In this document: piece by piece, positions 27,101 to 42,100 of the stretch | Position numbering within the stretch: position 1 is the first letter of the stretch | How the letters are laid out: every line of letters starts with the position of its first letter | The notes under the pieces: generated by a model | What the model was told of the DNA's origin: nothing | Databases searched by the model: none | What the model saw: only the letters and a program-made list of their open reading frames with translations | Program-made: the position numbers and the translations under genes | Assembly (NCBI RefSeq): GCF_964355755.1 | Contig: NC_092671.1 | Span: 18,748,001-18,812,000, forward strand | Direction of reading: 5' to 3' | DNA: 64,000 nucleotides | Source: Antedon mediterranea | Lineage: Eukaryota; Echinodermata; Crinoidea; Comatulida; Antedonidae

Positions 27101-30100
27101 TGTACGTCACATAATTGGTGAACTAAGTGGTTTTTGTATTATGTTCGGTTCAATCTAATGATCACCAGCTCCCATTCTTTTCAGTGTTAAGGTCAATTAA
27201 TAGTAACAGATTTCATTATCATCACTATCTTCTTCACCATCTTCACTGTCATTTTTATCATCCTTCATTGTTATCTGTTTTTTCCTCACTCCACATTCAT
27301 TGTCATCCATCATTTTTGTCATCCTACATTGTAATCAGCATCATCATTATTGATATTCCCAAATTATTTCATATATTTTCTTATCAGCATTGTATCCAGC
27401 AGAACCGCATTGCTTTCTTATTCAAACATGGCATTTGTGGTCAATTGATAAATCAATATAACAGTAATAATAGAGTTTATGCAAATCGCTTGCTTTTCTA
27501 TTGACTATAAAACCGCTAAATATGAAAACATTTTTAGGGTACTAGTTTTCCATTTTAAGAGGACATGCACTACTTGGGTGTGGTTTTTTATTTTTTTATA
27601 TTTTAAATACATTTTTTCCATAATAAATGATATCACTATGCATAGTGATCAGATCAATTTTTTTTTTTGGTTGTCAGGGATCGTGCTCCAGGTCAACATG
27701 AATGTGATCAGGCAATTGAACGAATTAACCAGGATATCCGTGATCTAGATCAGGCTTCACTGGCTGCCATCAGTCAAAGCTTGGCACCAGTTGATGATAA
27801 TAATTTACAGGTAAGTTGTCAATTCCCACCCTGGATCTACCTTTGGGATGATCATTATTCTTGTGTTACAGGGTTTTTCTTTTGAGACATGCGAGTGTGA
27901 TCACATATCGTGAGTGTGATCACATATCACTCGTAACAGGCCCTTGATGTGTTAACAGTATACACCTGAATGTGTTGAGTAAGAATTTGTAACACACCTG
28001 AAAAAGGCCTGATGTTGATGGTCAATGTACAAAGCATATCACATATCATCGACATGGCATGTCTAAAATGTATGTATTTTTACTATTAATAAAAGGTGAT
28101 TTTTGATCATTGATATTTGCTGGCTACTCAGGGAACAGTCAAATTCATCTGTCTATTTATCATTTCTATCGCTTATGTGTGGCCTTTTACCATTCTATTT
28201 AACATTGAAACCATGCACATCATAGTTTTATTGGAAGTGGTAAAAGAGAGGTTTTTCCTCCGATCTCACAGTCACCTACGCCGGTTGAAACTGTAATTCC
28301 TAGGTTAACTGTTTTCAGGATTAACAGTTAATGCATGTTGGCCTGTTACAGAAAAAATCCCCCTTACATAGTTTTTCTAATTGTTGTCTTTGATCTGTAC
28401 TCAGGGCTACACTGAACAAATGGCTAACAGTGCTGACTTTATAAAAGATAGTATTAGTAAGGTTGCTGAAGCTGGCAAAGGTCAAGCTGAAAAATTGGGT
28501 CATGAGGTATGTACAAATGTTAATAAAAATTAGTAGCAATTTTGATAGTTTCCAATACAATATCTCATTCATTCATTAGGTATCCTTCAGTCAAAAATGA
28601 CTATGGGAATTTTGGAGAGCCATTGCATTTAACAAAGTTTGATTGAACTGTCCAAATATTTCTGGGCAAAGAAGTCCAATCATTTGGAAACTCCGCTCTA
28701 CAATACTAGTAGAACCTGTCATTTTATTATATTGATGGACAAAATAAACTTTATTGAAGTTAAAATTATAGATATTTTCTGTCAATCAGTTTAATAACAC
28801 TACAGAAAGAATTTGAATCCTGCTAAGTTATCATGATAGAAAACACATGGATTTTATTTTGGTAGTATCTTTAAAATCACATTGAACCAATTGACATGAG
28901 TTGCAAACAGAAATTTGTCAATTTACTCTACACTTTTCTTTGTTTACAGGTATTGACAATGGCTAATTACTTTGACCCACTTACTCAAAACTCAATAGGA
29001 GCAGCTTCCAAATGTGTTAATTCTCAACAACAGATGGCACTTTTAGATCAGACAAAGACCGTAGCTGAATGTGCTCTACAACTTTTGTATGCTGCCAGAG
29101 AGGGTGGTGGAAATCCAAAGGTATTTTATCATTTCAAATTATTATCCCACATTTTACTGGCCTAAACTATTATTAAAATTACAGAATATTATCTAGGTCA
29201 GAGATCATATTTCATATATGTTCAGCAAAAAAATCATCATAACATTGTTATCGTTTCCATTTTGCGAAGTCAGTTTTCTAAATTGCCTAAGCAATTATTT
29301 GGATGTATTTTTTTGCTTTAAATCTTGGATCAAAATCCATTCCAAAAGATAAATATAAGTGATTTGATAAATAATGAATTTTTCACATAAGAATTTCTTG
29401 AAATATCTAACAAAAAGATTAATAAATGGCAATCTGTGAACCATGTGGTAGAAATAGTTACAAAAGATATCCCAGAGAAGTTTTTACTTTCAAGTTTTTG
29501 TTTCAAGTACATTAAAAACCGTAAATTACAATAAACACAATAGATGACAACCCAATTAATCCTTATACAGAAGAAATTGTTTCCATTGGGGTCTTAAAAA
29601 GTGTGTGAATATTTTAAGACGGACTGAGGTTCATTTATTTGAATACAAGTTTAATACAAAGAGACTACATACCAGAATCTCAGTTATAAATATTAACATT
29701 TGTGATCATTGTACAAACTGAGATCAAATTCAAGATTGTTTTTTTCAATCATGACTCTTTTTTTATTTTTAATTTATCTTCTTTTATTAAACATAATATT
29801 TGTATCAATTGGTGAGTACAATAATGTTTGTTGATTTGCAGGCTAGACACACTCATAGTGCCATTGAAGAGTCCGCAGAAGGAATGAAGGAAGCAGTTGA
29901 TGATCTTAACAACACTCTGGAGGATGCTGCCAGTCAATTTGGCATGGTGGCTGGAATGATGGAAACTATTTCTAAAGCTATCATTGTTGTGAGTTTCATT
30001 ATTTCTCAATTGGTTAAAAAAAGGGGGGTCAAAAATTATATTATTATAATCAGTATATATATTTTTTTGCAGTGAGTCGTATATTTAAATTGAACCATTG

Positions 30101-33100
30101 TACAAAAAGTATCCAAGTGTAAAAAGCAAATTTCACTTCATTTTTTGTAATGGCTATGTCTACATGTTTGATAGGTATTGTGTCTGTGAACCTCTTGATG
30201 TCATGATTTAATATCAGACCAAGGATTGCAACAATGTTTACACACATCAATACATGGCAGTAGCATACTCACCTTAATTCTAAATGTTTTTTTTATCTAG
30301 ACTGATGATAATATAACAGAGATGGATGGTGATTTTGTTGATTACCAAACTAGTATGGTGAAAAGCTGTAAAGCAATCATCAAAACTGCTCAGGACATGG
30401 TAAAAAATGTTTACTTAACTGTAATTAGATTCAGTATATTAGTGTAACCCTCTAAATATAGTGGACCGGTTCATGAGGTCATATGTAGGTCAACAAAAAG
30501 GTATATGATATAAAAAAACATACATATAATGATAGTAAAGCATATAAAAAAAATTAACAATTTACTATATGATCGTAGTACAATGGTTTTAGAATTTCGA
30601 AATCTGTACAATTCCATGTTTTGGTAACATTCCCCAAGATCTCAGCAGAAGACACATTGCAGATTTTGACAAAGTTTAAGAAATAAAAGAGTTCAATAAT
30701 TTTATCCAAACAGATATTATTATATACATCCTTTATTTTTCTGTTTGAGTCAAAAAAAAAAATAATATAATATTTTTATTTTCTTTTGTATAGGTTGGTA
30801 AATCCAACAGTGATGTAGGCGAATTAGGCACTTTAGCTAATTCACTCTCTCATGAATATGCAAATTTGGCTCATGAGTCTCGTGGTGCTCGTTCTAATGC
30901 ATCTCCAGAGGTTTGTAAAGTAGCATTATTTATATATAATCATTTAATTTTGCAAATAGACTATTTTAAGTATACTTTGTATAGTGAAACCCTCATTAAG
31001 GAGACACCTAGGGGACACAGCAACATGTTTGTTTAATAGGAGTGTCCCCTAAATAGTGTTAAAAGATGTACTGTATTGCCTGTCGTTTGGTCTACAAGAA
31101 AGGTATCCCTGAATATTGGTGTCCCATAAGGATGGGTTATTAATGCCCAGACCAAAGGCTCTGACAACATATTGACATTTTTAATTGAAGGCATTCAATT
31201 TCATTAGGCCTAGTTAAACAACTAGACCACAAATTAGCCAATATCTATTTGTATTTTTCAAGTTAGTTTGTCATAAAGTTTTCCAGTCTGTAGAACCCAT
31301 ATACAGGGGACACCATCCAAATCTAACAGAATGTGCCCATAGAGGTTGGCTAGAATGTTTGTTTTACAGAAATTAGTCCCTTCTAAATTGTTTAATTCCT
31401 TTAGTGTTATATTGAAAACATATTAAAAAAAAAAATTTATTTTAAATTTGTTTAGGTTGGACAAAGAATTAAATCCAGTGTTCAAGATCTTGGACGGGCT
31501 TCCGTGGATCTAGTCAAGAATGGTGGAATGGTCCAAGGAAACCCTACCGATTCACTTGCCAAACGAGAGTTAGTAGACAGTGCCAGGAGTGTCTCAGAAA
31601 AGGTACTATAAAAATACTTGGGGATAGCCTAACAATACAGATATAAAGGGTTCTACGTTATTTTTTATATATTGTATGTTGTAAATATGTATGTATCTTA
31701 TTTTTTTTAAAGAGGGCCCTGGATATCAATTATCCTACTGGGCTAAATTTCCCTCTTTAAAGATATTTGAAAAAAACAAAAACCGTCCATACCTACAATA
31801 AGCACACAACAATTAAAAGAGTACTTTTTTTCATTTTGAACTTTGTGTGAATTAAAAATTAGTGACTTAGTCACTCATAATCTGAGCAACTTTTGGTATT
31901 TCCTATTTCCTGTCTAACACAATAATTATTTTGTGATTTCATAAATATAATTTGTACATACCTTAATAGGCAAACACTGTAATGGCAGCACTTACTGCTG
32001 GTTCCCGTGGAACCCAGGCTTGTATCAATGCGTACAGTACTGTTTCTGGTATTATTGGTGATCTGGACACCACCATCATGTTTGCCACAGCTGGCACCCT
32101 CAATGCTGAGCCAGACGGCACTACATTTGCTGATCACAGGTTGGATTTTAATATAGTCATTTATTTTTTTTTATATTGCTGAAAATGATCTATATTTAGT
32201 TTTAGACAGCGTTTACCGTACTGACGCGAGTATAAGCCCACCCCCCTTGAACATGAAATCACGTCAAGTTTGGGGGGTGGGCTTATACCCGAGGATCCAA
32301 AAATGCAGATCGTCAAAAACAGCACATGTACACTGTGTATTCCACCATGCGAGCGAACGCCCTCACGTGTACGACGTTGCCTCTAAATACGAGGTGTAGA
32401 GTGTCGGAAAATTAAGTTTATAGTTCGTGTAATTTATCGTAGAATATCTTATTTTAAAAATCAATTGAACAAGAATTTATCAAGCAGAAAAGCAAGTATA
32501 CAATGTTCGTTAAATAGAAGTGTACCAAAGAAATTTAATAAGCTTCTTTATGGCAGCCGATACCAAATAGTGGTTTTCCGTTTTGGCAACTTGTAGCGTC
32601 GTGTGTGAAGCGATCTTCGACCGCGATGGAGTGTAAACAAAACAGGACCGCTAGGCCTCATATGGCCTAGCGTATATTAGCCTAGCTTGGTTATGATCAA
32701 AGGTAGGTGTATTCGGTGTATGGACGTCGCCAAATACAAAATAATGTATTACGACACACACTATAGATCTTCGAATTAATGGGTGGGCTTATACCCGAGT
32801 GCCTCATTTTTCATGAAAATTAGTCAAAAGTCAGGGATGGGCTTATACCCGAGTATGGGCTTATACCCGCATCAGTATGGTATATCAAAGATTTCTAATC
32901 TCTTCTCTATCTCTATAATTGACAAATCAATTCTAATAATTTTTAAGAACAAACTGTAAAAAATGTCTAAATGAATTATTGTATAAAATAAGCAAACAAG
33001 ACCTGTTTTTAAATTTCAAATGGAAAAAAAAATCCTGTAGGCCTTTGATGATTAAACTTAAGCCACAATCATACTGGAATTATTAATTTAGTAAAATTTC

Positions 33101-36100
33101 TCAGGAAAGGAAAAAAACATTCCTGAGAAGGTGACTCGGAAAATTTCCCCAATTGAAATCATATGCACAGGATTTGTTGGCTTGTACAGCAGGTCTGTAT
33201 AGTTTACTAGTCAAGCAAGACTGGGTGAATCTTTCCCTGTGGCTTGCTAAGACGTCCAGTCAGATACTAAGCTGTTTGCACATTGTGGTAAAACAATATG
33301 GATGGTAAGTCCAATGCAATTACAATTTACATCTCGATATTTGTATTATAACAGAGAGAGTATTTTGAAGACGGCGAAAGCTTTGGTGGAAGATACAAAG
33401 ACTCTGGTATCTGGAGCTGCCTCAAGTCAGGAAGAACTAGCTGATGCTGCTCAGTCGGCTGTACTAACTATAACAAGGCTAGCTGATGTCGTCAAACTAG
33501 GAGCTGCTACTCTAGGGGGTGCTGATGTAGAAGGACAGGTAAATTTATTTGTAATTGTCTTTTTGTATACGTTTAAATTTTAATTAAAATTGTACAAGTT
33601 GATGTTTTGTTATATCAATGAGTAATTTTGGTTTTATTACATACATGTGCCTATTTTGTGATCTTTCTGTCACCCATGATGAAGCTTAAAAATGTAATTC
33701 AATGGAACAGTGTAGATGAACAAATACATGAATAAGAGGTCGAAATATTGAATCAATATGTCTTTCCCGCTTTTCTGGAGTTGTTTTATATTTTTATCCA
33801 AAATCATGCATTAAATGTTTTAAAGATGTATTGTCCCTTTGACTAATTCCAAACAAATTATAAAAAAAAAGATTTTGAAAAAAAGTGGGTCATTTTGAAG
33901 TATCATAATAGTTATTAACTTTCACCAAAAATTTGTCGAAAAAAAAATCATTTAACTGAAATACAGACTTTTTTTTGTTCAAAAAATAACTTTGGCTTCC
34001 AGTTTTCGATCAAAACATATCTCGTAATGCAACGCGCTTGTTTGGCTACTCTGTATACCTAATCATTAAACTTCCTCAGAATCTGTGTGAAAACACCTTC
34101 TCAACCATGACAGGTTGTAAACAATCCTAATTAGCATCATGCATAATGCATACTCGTGGTTTGAAATCTTTGTTTACTTTTGTTCGCGACGATTTTCCAG
34201 ATGAAATGTAATCAAATTAAATTACCTGTTAATTACGTAAACTGGTTGTTTTTGGCTCAAATTTTCGACTTAAAGTGAATAACTTTAATATTACTTTGAT
34301 ATGGCCAATTTAAATTTTTGGGTTTCAAGGGACAATACATCTTTAATGTTTAATGGATCTTATGGACACTACAAACAAATGCCAAAATATACATGATTAA
34401 AGTGTTGTTGATGATGCAATTTGTTTGTTATCTATAAATATTTCTTTTGATAGAGCCAACTTTATTGGCTGGCGATTGGCTAGTGTCATTTTTACGTCGC
34501 AGCCAATTGCCGGGCCTAGACAATATAAGACCAAAGAAATACAAAATAAGAAAACACAATTATAAAATATTTTATTCGGCTCTTTCCACATTGATTAAAA
34601 CTGTAGGTCTTAGTTGTTTCTAGAAAAGAAGTTTCATATCAAACTGATTTTGAGTAACATTTTACTTTATAGAAATTCTCCACTCAGTTGTTATACTTAA
34701 AATGTTGTCAACAAACGGTATATTTCTTAACATTTTTAAATTTTAACTTGATTCTTACAGAAAAATATAAGGAAAATTGCTAATTTAGATTAATTTTATA
34801 GTAGTTTTAATGCTGACATTTTTTTTTTATTAATATAGAAATATTTAAGACAATATTATTACCAAACATTTACAACTCCACAAAAAAATTAGTCTTTATT
34901 CATTTTTCACTATGCAGTTCAGCAATTTTTAGAAATTGATGCCGACCTAGGATTTATGTAGCAAAATGTTTGCGAGTTTAAAATCAAAGGTGCCAACATC
35001 TGGGTTCAAATCCCAATTTACATCAGAGTTGGTCAAAACATCTTCCTTATTATTTTGTTTTTCTGTTATTAAATATTTATATCAATGTTATTAGACACAG
35101 ATTGAATGTTTATGTGAAACAATAAATCAGATTCAGATTCGATTTATTAAGTCATTCATACATAGTATAATGATAATTGTTTTCTTGGCAGAAAAACACA
35201 AGCAAAACAATACATACATAATATTTACATTCGTGATCAACTTGGAACTAACAACAACAACAACAACAAATGATCAGCAATAAAAAATACAACAGACCTA
35301 AAGACCTATCTTTGAAACTCACTGTTGTATAGTCTAATAGCGCTAGGTAAGAATGAAAATATATGTCTATTTGTTTTTACTGAAATTGTTGGTAATCTTC
35401 CAGATCTGGTAACTACTAACTTATTGTTAAGAATATGAGATTCATCAGCTAAAATACTATTTAATTTAGATATCATTCCATCATTACACATTTGTGTGAT
35501 ACCTTTAATTTCGACACCAGTAATTTTGCTTGCATTCCTAACTATTCTGTTTAACTTACTCAAATTTTTCTTTGTTAGAACATTTACCCAAGTAACACAG
35601 CAAAAGCTTAAAACAGATTGAATAACACTTTGATAAAAAAGAAATAAAGAATCACGGCCTATATTATATTGTTTCAACTTCCTTAAGGAATACAGTCGTT
35701 GAACATGAATATCATATATCATGTCATGTTATATCATGTTTTAGCCTTTACAAACATACTGTAACACATAAAGAAAGACAATAAAATCAAATATTGTAAA
35801 TCAGTATGGGCGGATTACCTAGTACTATAAATAAGATAACAGAAGAGAATATTTTGCGTTTTACTGAGGGCATGTTCAGATCCATGGAGTTGTCATATTA
35901 TAATAGCGTCGTATCAGCAAAGTGTTTAGACTCACTTAACTAACACTTTCGTTAGAAACTGATTTGGGCTAACATCTGGTATGCAGTGAAGTAAAATAAA
36001 TTTGATTGGTTGTAGGTCAAAATTTATTTTGTATCATAACCTTGAGCTGTCATAACGAATGAAAGATCATTGTAGTAAAGGGTGGTTCTGACCTATGTAG

Positions 36101-39100
36101 TTGTACACCGCTTACGATACGAAGGGATAACTTTGTACTGTAGGTCTGAACAGACCTTAAGACTAGATTATAAATAACAAGAAGCAAGAAGAGCAATGAT
36201 GCAAAATAAAAATAAATAGATTTCTTTTGCTTTTTCCATTATTATCAATATCACTGTCATGTTGGAACATTATTGTCATCAAGAATGCAAAAACATTTTA
36301 GTTTTCATCAACATAATAGCAAAACATTTTATTTTATTTTTTTCTGTTTTAAACAATGATGAAACATAAAACTATGTTTATGTTGAAATAAATGGGGTTT
36401 TTTTTTGTTATCATTGATGACATCACTCATGTACAAATTATTTCAATACAACTTTAAAAATACACAACCACAGTGATAAAATGGATAAAAATTCACCTTT
36501 GCAACACTGCTAAATGGATATCTTGCATGATAATCTTACTAAGTTACAACACAAGGCTTTATTACAATTACAATAACATATTAGACCTACTTTGTATCAT
36601 AGAACATTCAATGAATCCCAATTCTTTCTATAGGCCCATTTACACTAGGACGATCATCGATCGTTATTGTCTTAGTGTAGCAGCCTTTGAAATAGTGTTC
36701 TTTTTTTTCTCTTTATAGAGAAAAGCAAGATTTTTAGACTTTTTTTTAATGCTAGCAATAAGCATCATATGTTAGTCTTGTTTTTTGAAGTTCATACTTG
36801 TGTTCATTTAAGCTGTGTCTCACCTGCTTTAAATATCAATTGAAAGATATTATAAATTATTGCAAATGTAGAAATGCTGGACAAATTAATTAGATTTACC
36901 TATGCAAAGTGCATGTTATGTAAGACCATGAAAATGGCTGCAAAGTGCTTAATTGTATAGAAATCTAGCCTGACATTTCAGAATTCGCAATTATTCAAAT
37001 AACTGTATAAATCGTTTCAACATTTAGACTTCCATTTAGCCAATTTCAAGACTACTGTATATTAAAAATAGATTAAGGACAAATCCAAAATACATTGTTT
37101 TATGAGTACATAACAAATGTTAGCATAGCATCAATCATAAATATTCGGAATACATAATCAGTACTTACCAAAACATTAACATATCTTTGTTAATATTCTG
37201 AAATTGCTAAATTGTGATTAAATAATCAGGTATTGTATATATATTGTTTTTTATCAGGTATTGTTGATCAATGCCGTAAAAGATGTGACTAGTGCCCTTG
37301 GAGACCTGATATCTGCAACTAAAGTAGCCGCTGGCAAGAGCGTAAATGACCCATCTATGGGTCAACTGAAGAATTCAGCCAAGGTATGGTTAACAAAACA
37401 CTTTTTCTACTTTTCAGTTCATGTATAATTGAATTAGGACAAATTGTAACCTGATAATTTAAAAATATTTTCCAATACAAAGATTACAAACTTGTTAGCT
37501 GCACATTTACACACAATTGGCACATTTAACAATGTTTTTTTAGTTATTATATGTAAACCTAACAAATATGATATGTTATAACATTAGATTACAACATTCA
37601 ATATAGTAATGTTTTATGTAATTAACTAATAATTTAGATATCTACAATATTATTTTTTATAATGATTAATCAAATGTACAGCACTTGATCTAATTAACTT
37701 ATCATACAGTATAATGTATTTTAAAGTGGTTTACTTGCAACCTTGCTTAATTCAGGTTAACACTAAACATACACCTTACTTGAGACAATGAAAATGTAAA
37801 GCACTGAGTGATCGAATATTTAAAACACTATTGAAGATAATAAAAATATGTTATTCATACTTTTAGTGCATGTTTTAAATTTGCTGTTAATCATGTTTTT
37901 GGCAGGCATATGCTGCATGCGTTTTGGTACATATACCATTTGTTGAATTTAGAATTTTCACATTCATTAATTACTATAGCGTAATTTCCTATTCTTACTC
38001 AATATTCCTCCAAAGCTACAGTGTTGTAATTTGTGATATACGCTTGTGCTATAATATCTGCTATTGTACCGACTTGCAGCACTAGTCCGGTACAGACCAA
38101 CAAAGCTGGTAGAGTGAAATTAATTCCTACAAAATTTCAAGAGAATTAAAAATCTATACAATAATAACTATTGATTTTTAATTTGATGATAATTGTGCTA
38201 TATTTTATTTGTATTGAATTTTTGTATGTAACCCAAGGTTGCGAGTCAATCGCTTTAATTGCAATTATTTACTATACTGAACTAGAATACAGTTTTTATT
38301 GCAAATGATTTTGAAATGTTGCAACATAAGAGCACTGTAGACTCATATAAGGAGGTTAGCTTCTAGCTCACTTCACCACAAAATTGAAAATAAAACAAGT
38401 TTTTATGTGAGGGCGTGTGTTGGACGTTGGACTACTGATCGTGAGACCGAGGTTCGAATCCAACTCTCGCCGCATTGCTTGTATCTGTAGGCAAGATACT
38501 TTACTTACGTTTGCCTCTCTCCACCCAGGTGTATAAATGGGTACCCGGTTAGATCAAGACACAACTTTGCGCTGATTACTAGCTGCATTATGGAAGTATG
38601 TTTCCATACGTGTTTGATCCCAAAAAAATGACTGAAGTAATAATGTTCAGCGCTTAGAGGTTTCATTACATTAGGCGCTATATAAATCAAGGATATTATT
38701 ACACAGCAAAGCACACAAGAAAAACCTAAAACTTGTAATTGATATTCAAGAAGTAACTATGAAAATCCTTTGTGGCTTAAATTTTCCACCAAAACTTGTA
38801 TAGTCAGTATAGTATATAATAACACTGTATGCAAAGTGTATTAGTATTTTATACACAATATAATTACTCAGATTTCTGCTCTAATAATTCTATACCATAA
38901 TAAAACAATGATAATACATTTCTTGTACTATTATTACTGTGCAACAGTTTTAAGAAATGCTCTTTGATAATCTTTTTTGTCAATGTTGCATGTTTTAAAC
39001 ATTTTTACTGCACATCGCAGCTGGAACAGTACAAGTACCAAAGGTCAATGGAACAACTGAAGAAGTCCGCCAAGGTTCGACAAGTCATGTTAATCTACTA

Positions 39101-42100
39101 ATTAATTTTACTTGTCTCTGTGTTTAACAATCAACACCTTCTATTTGTTGTGTTCTTTGCTTGTTAGTACAATGTCAGAGCTTGAATGAAATTTAAAGAA
39201 AACTTCCAGCATGGCAGTAGAGTCAAGAAATAATATTTTGTTTAAACATTCCAACCTTAACTGTCTTTGTTTATGTGTTATCCTTACAAAAGTATACTGT
39301 GCTACACTCAAAATCTTCTATAGGCAGTCTTCATTCTTCTTTTATAATTTAGATAACACTTTTAGATCAAATTTAAATAAAAGAAAATGTATGAACTGTA
39401 ATTGTACAATACTATTAAAAAATAGAAATAATTCAAAATAATAGTCTTAGTATTAAGATTTAAATTTTTGATATTACTTTATCACTAAAGAGAGAGAGAC
39501 ATAATTATAAACTTTTGTATAATTAATTTTTCTTCATATATTGATTAAAGCCATAGAAACAATACATACATCAATGCATAAAACCATACCAGGAACAAAA
39601 ATTCTCTAGGACTTCATTACCATGTAATGTGAAGAGTTATGCTTATCTTCTGGTTTAAAAACTTTGAATCTGAAAACATAGATGTGATCTGAAATTATGA
39701 AAGGCCAGCTTCTATAATATTGTCTGATTTAAGAATAAACTTAAACAAAGATATAATAGTAACATGTTTTCCTTCTAGACATGTGGGATTTCATCAAATA
39801 TTTATGAAAGGAATGAACACTTCATAAACTTTCCCAGGCTTTAAGCATAAACTATAATTTATCTTTTGCTGGAAAAAGTTGTTCTTGTTTTTTTTATAGA
39901 CTTCTTCCTCCTTATAGTTTGTTGGTACCAAATTATCAATAAAATATTATGAAATTGCCCATTTTAACTGATATCTGTGTTTTGACTCTGCTTTAAGAAC
40001 ATCTGTTTTAACATTGCTTATTGTACCTTAACATTATTTTCCCTGTTATCCAGGGTTGCTGTTGCTATGTTTTCAATTATTCCATTTCATTTACCATTAG
40101 TTATTTGCTTTATATTGTTCAGTGAGTCAGAGGTCCATATATATTTAACAGTAAATATAACACCAAACAAACTTTGTATTCCATTTCATTATTTAACTTT
40201 TAATATTCATGTTGTTTTTAGTTTTTTAACCAATTTGATGAGTTGTCAGTCTTTCGTAATTAGGTCTAATGCTGTACTGTAAAAAAATAGTTATATTCAA
40301 CTAAATTTGTTAAAATATATAATTCGTACTTCAAACAAAGGGTTAGCACTTTTTACATAACACTACAGTTTAAAATAAATAAATGTTTTTAATCAACAAT
40401 AAATTATCCATATGTCATGTATACATTATGTTATTATGTGCAGTACTATTTAAAAACTGACATTATTAAAACAGTACTCAGTTTCAATGGTACACTATTT
40501 TATTTTTAAAATATTTTAAAAATAAACAGGACATATTTTTAGTTTATTTTGAAAGGAAACAAAGTATTCTGCTTGCTTTACAACACAATATGATAAATAA
40601 CATTGCTGTTTTTTTTTTATTGTAAATGTAATTTATTTATTTTTTTTTATAAAAGAAAGCAGACAAAATAAAAAACATATAAGTTAATGAAAAAGATATA
40701 AGTTACAATATTTTAATAGCAGGGGGTAAACCTCCTCAAAAGCTTTAAAATTATTTTCAAGATATTAAATTAGTGTTTTAATAGCGACGAATGTGTTTTA
40801 TACACGAATGTCTGTAGCATTGTTAGTGATAGTTTTAAAATGATTTTCCAATAGAATATAAGTATCAGCGGTGTGTTTATACATACTTCACCCACTTCTG
40901 ATTACTGGTTATTCTATACTAACAACACAATTATGTTTATTTAAAATTGGTTAAGTGTGGCTTCTGTGTTCTAAATTCTGTCTCCCATGACATTTATTTT
41001 CCAAATACCAAAACACATGAGAATTATAATACCAAATAATTTTAATTGTTGTTTTAAAGGAAAAGTTTTTAGTATCATGTATTGTCATTTGTTATAAGAA
41101 AAAAACATAGAAATTCTGTTTGCTCTGTTGGCGGAGCACAATATCCAACGGACACAACACGAACTCAAAACAAAAACATTACATTTTTCAGAAGACGATC
41201 CGAAAAAATGTTCTCCAAAAGCAATTGTGCAGATCCAATTATACACGATGCGGTCTTGACAATTCTATTTAGGTCACGCTTTTCATTTTCGGTAGTGCTA
41301 CCGAACCATACCGTTAAAGAATACGTTATGAATCTCTCTATAACTGACCTATAGAAGGACGACATTATTTCAGAGTTTATACCAAATGATTTAAGTCTAC
41401 GTAGGAAGTAGATTCTTCTTTGGACCTTTCTAATAATGTTACGTGTGTTAATATGCCACTTCAGATCATTTGAAATATAAATACCCAAGAATTTTAATTC
41501 ATCCACAAACTCAACTGATATACCATTAATAAATATTGGATATTTGACAGTGATTTTCGGAATTCTACAACCATTTCTTTAGTCTTAGATACATTCAAGA
41601 ACAGATTGTTTTCGTTACACCAGTCTACAACTCGTTTAACTTGGTTGCGATAATTTATAATTATAATTTATTTTTATAAACTATTCTTAATTAATTAATC
41701 AATCCCAATCGAAATTGAAAATATGACGCTGTTAAGGTATCAATATTCTCATACAATATCAAGATGTACAAGTCTTATTACAAACTGTAACTGTAGTTTA
41801 AGTATGTTGTAAACAGTGTAAATGAGTAGGTGTCATATTGATAATTAAAATATCTAATTTTGATACTGCTGTCCCCCAGCCTTCTTTCTCCTCTTACTAT
41901 CCCGGCCACAATCTACAAACCTGGACAGTTTAAATGTAGTATATTCTCCTAGTACAATTCCAATCATATAGGCTACTTCATTACGCCAGTGTTTCCGCTT
42001 CTCCTCCCTCCCAACACACCCTAGGTACTGGGTGATGTGTTAAAGACGGTTCCAGTACAAATTATGTTAGCCATCACTCCCAACTTATAATTCCTCAGTG

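Larger units (their letters stand above)
33539..37257 (+). other. 3.7 kb intron between exons 37 and 38
   Basis: Holds a TTAA MITE (33824-34342), a tRNA-like remnant with B box GGGTTCAAATCCC near 35000, a LINE C-terminal fragment (35125-35722), a TIR element (about 35862-36163) and a small palindrome (36634-36697). Elsewhere it is AT-rich and unassigned. Confidence 0.8.

Noticed and set aside
27127-27504. 125-codon + strand ORF rich in His, Phe and Ser
   Set aside because: Low-complexity intron sequence (CATCAT/TTCATC-like words) with no homology; not a gene.
36715-36770. Exon-like start after tctttatag in the exon 37-38 intron
   Set aside because: Reaches a stop quickly in the talin frame and has no donor; poly-T context explains the apparent acceptor.
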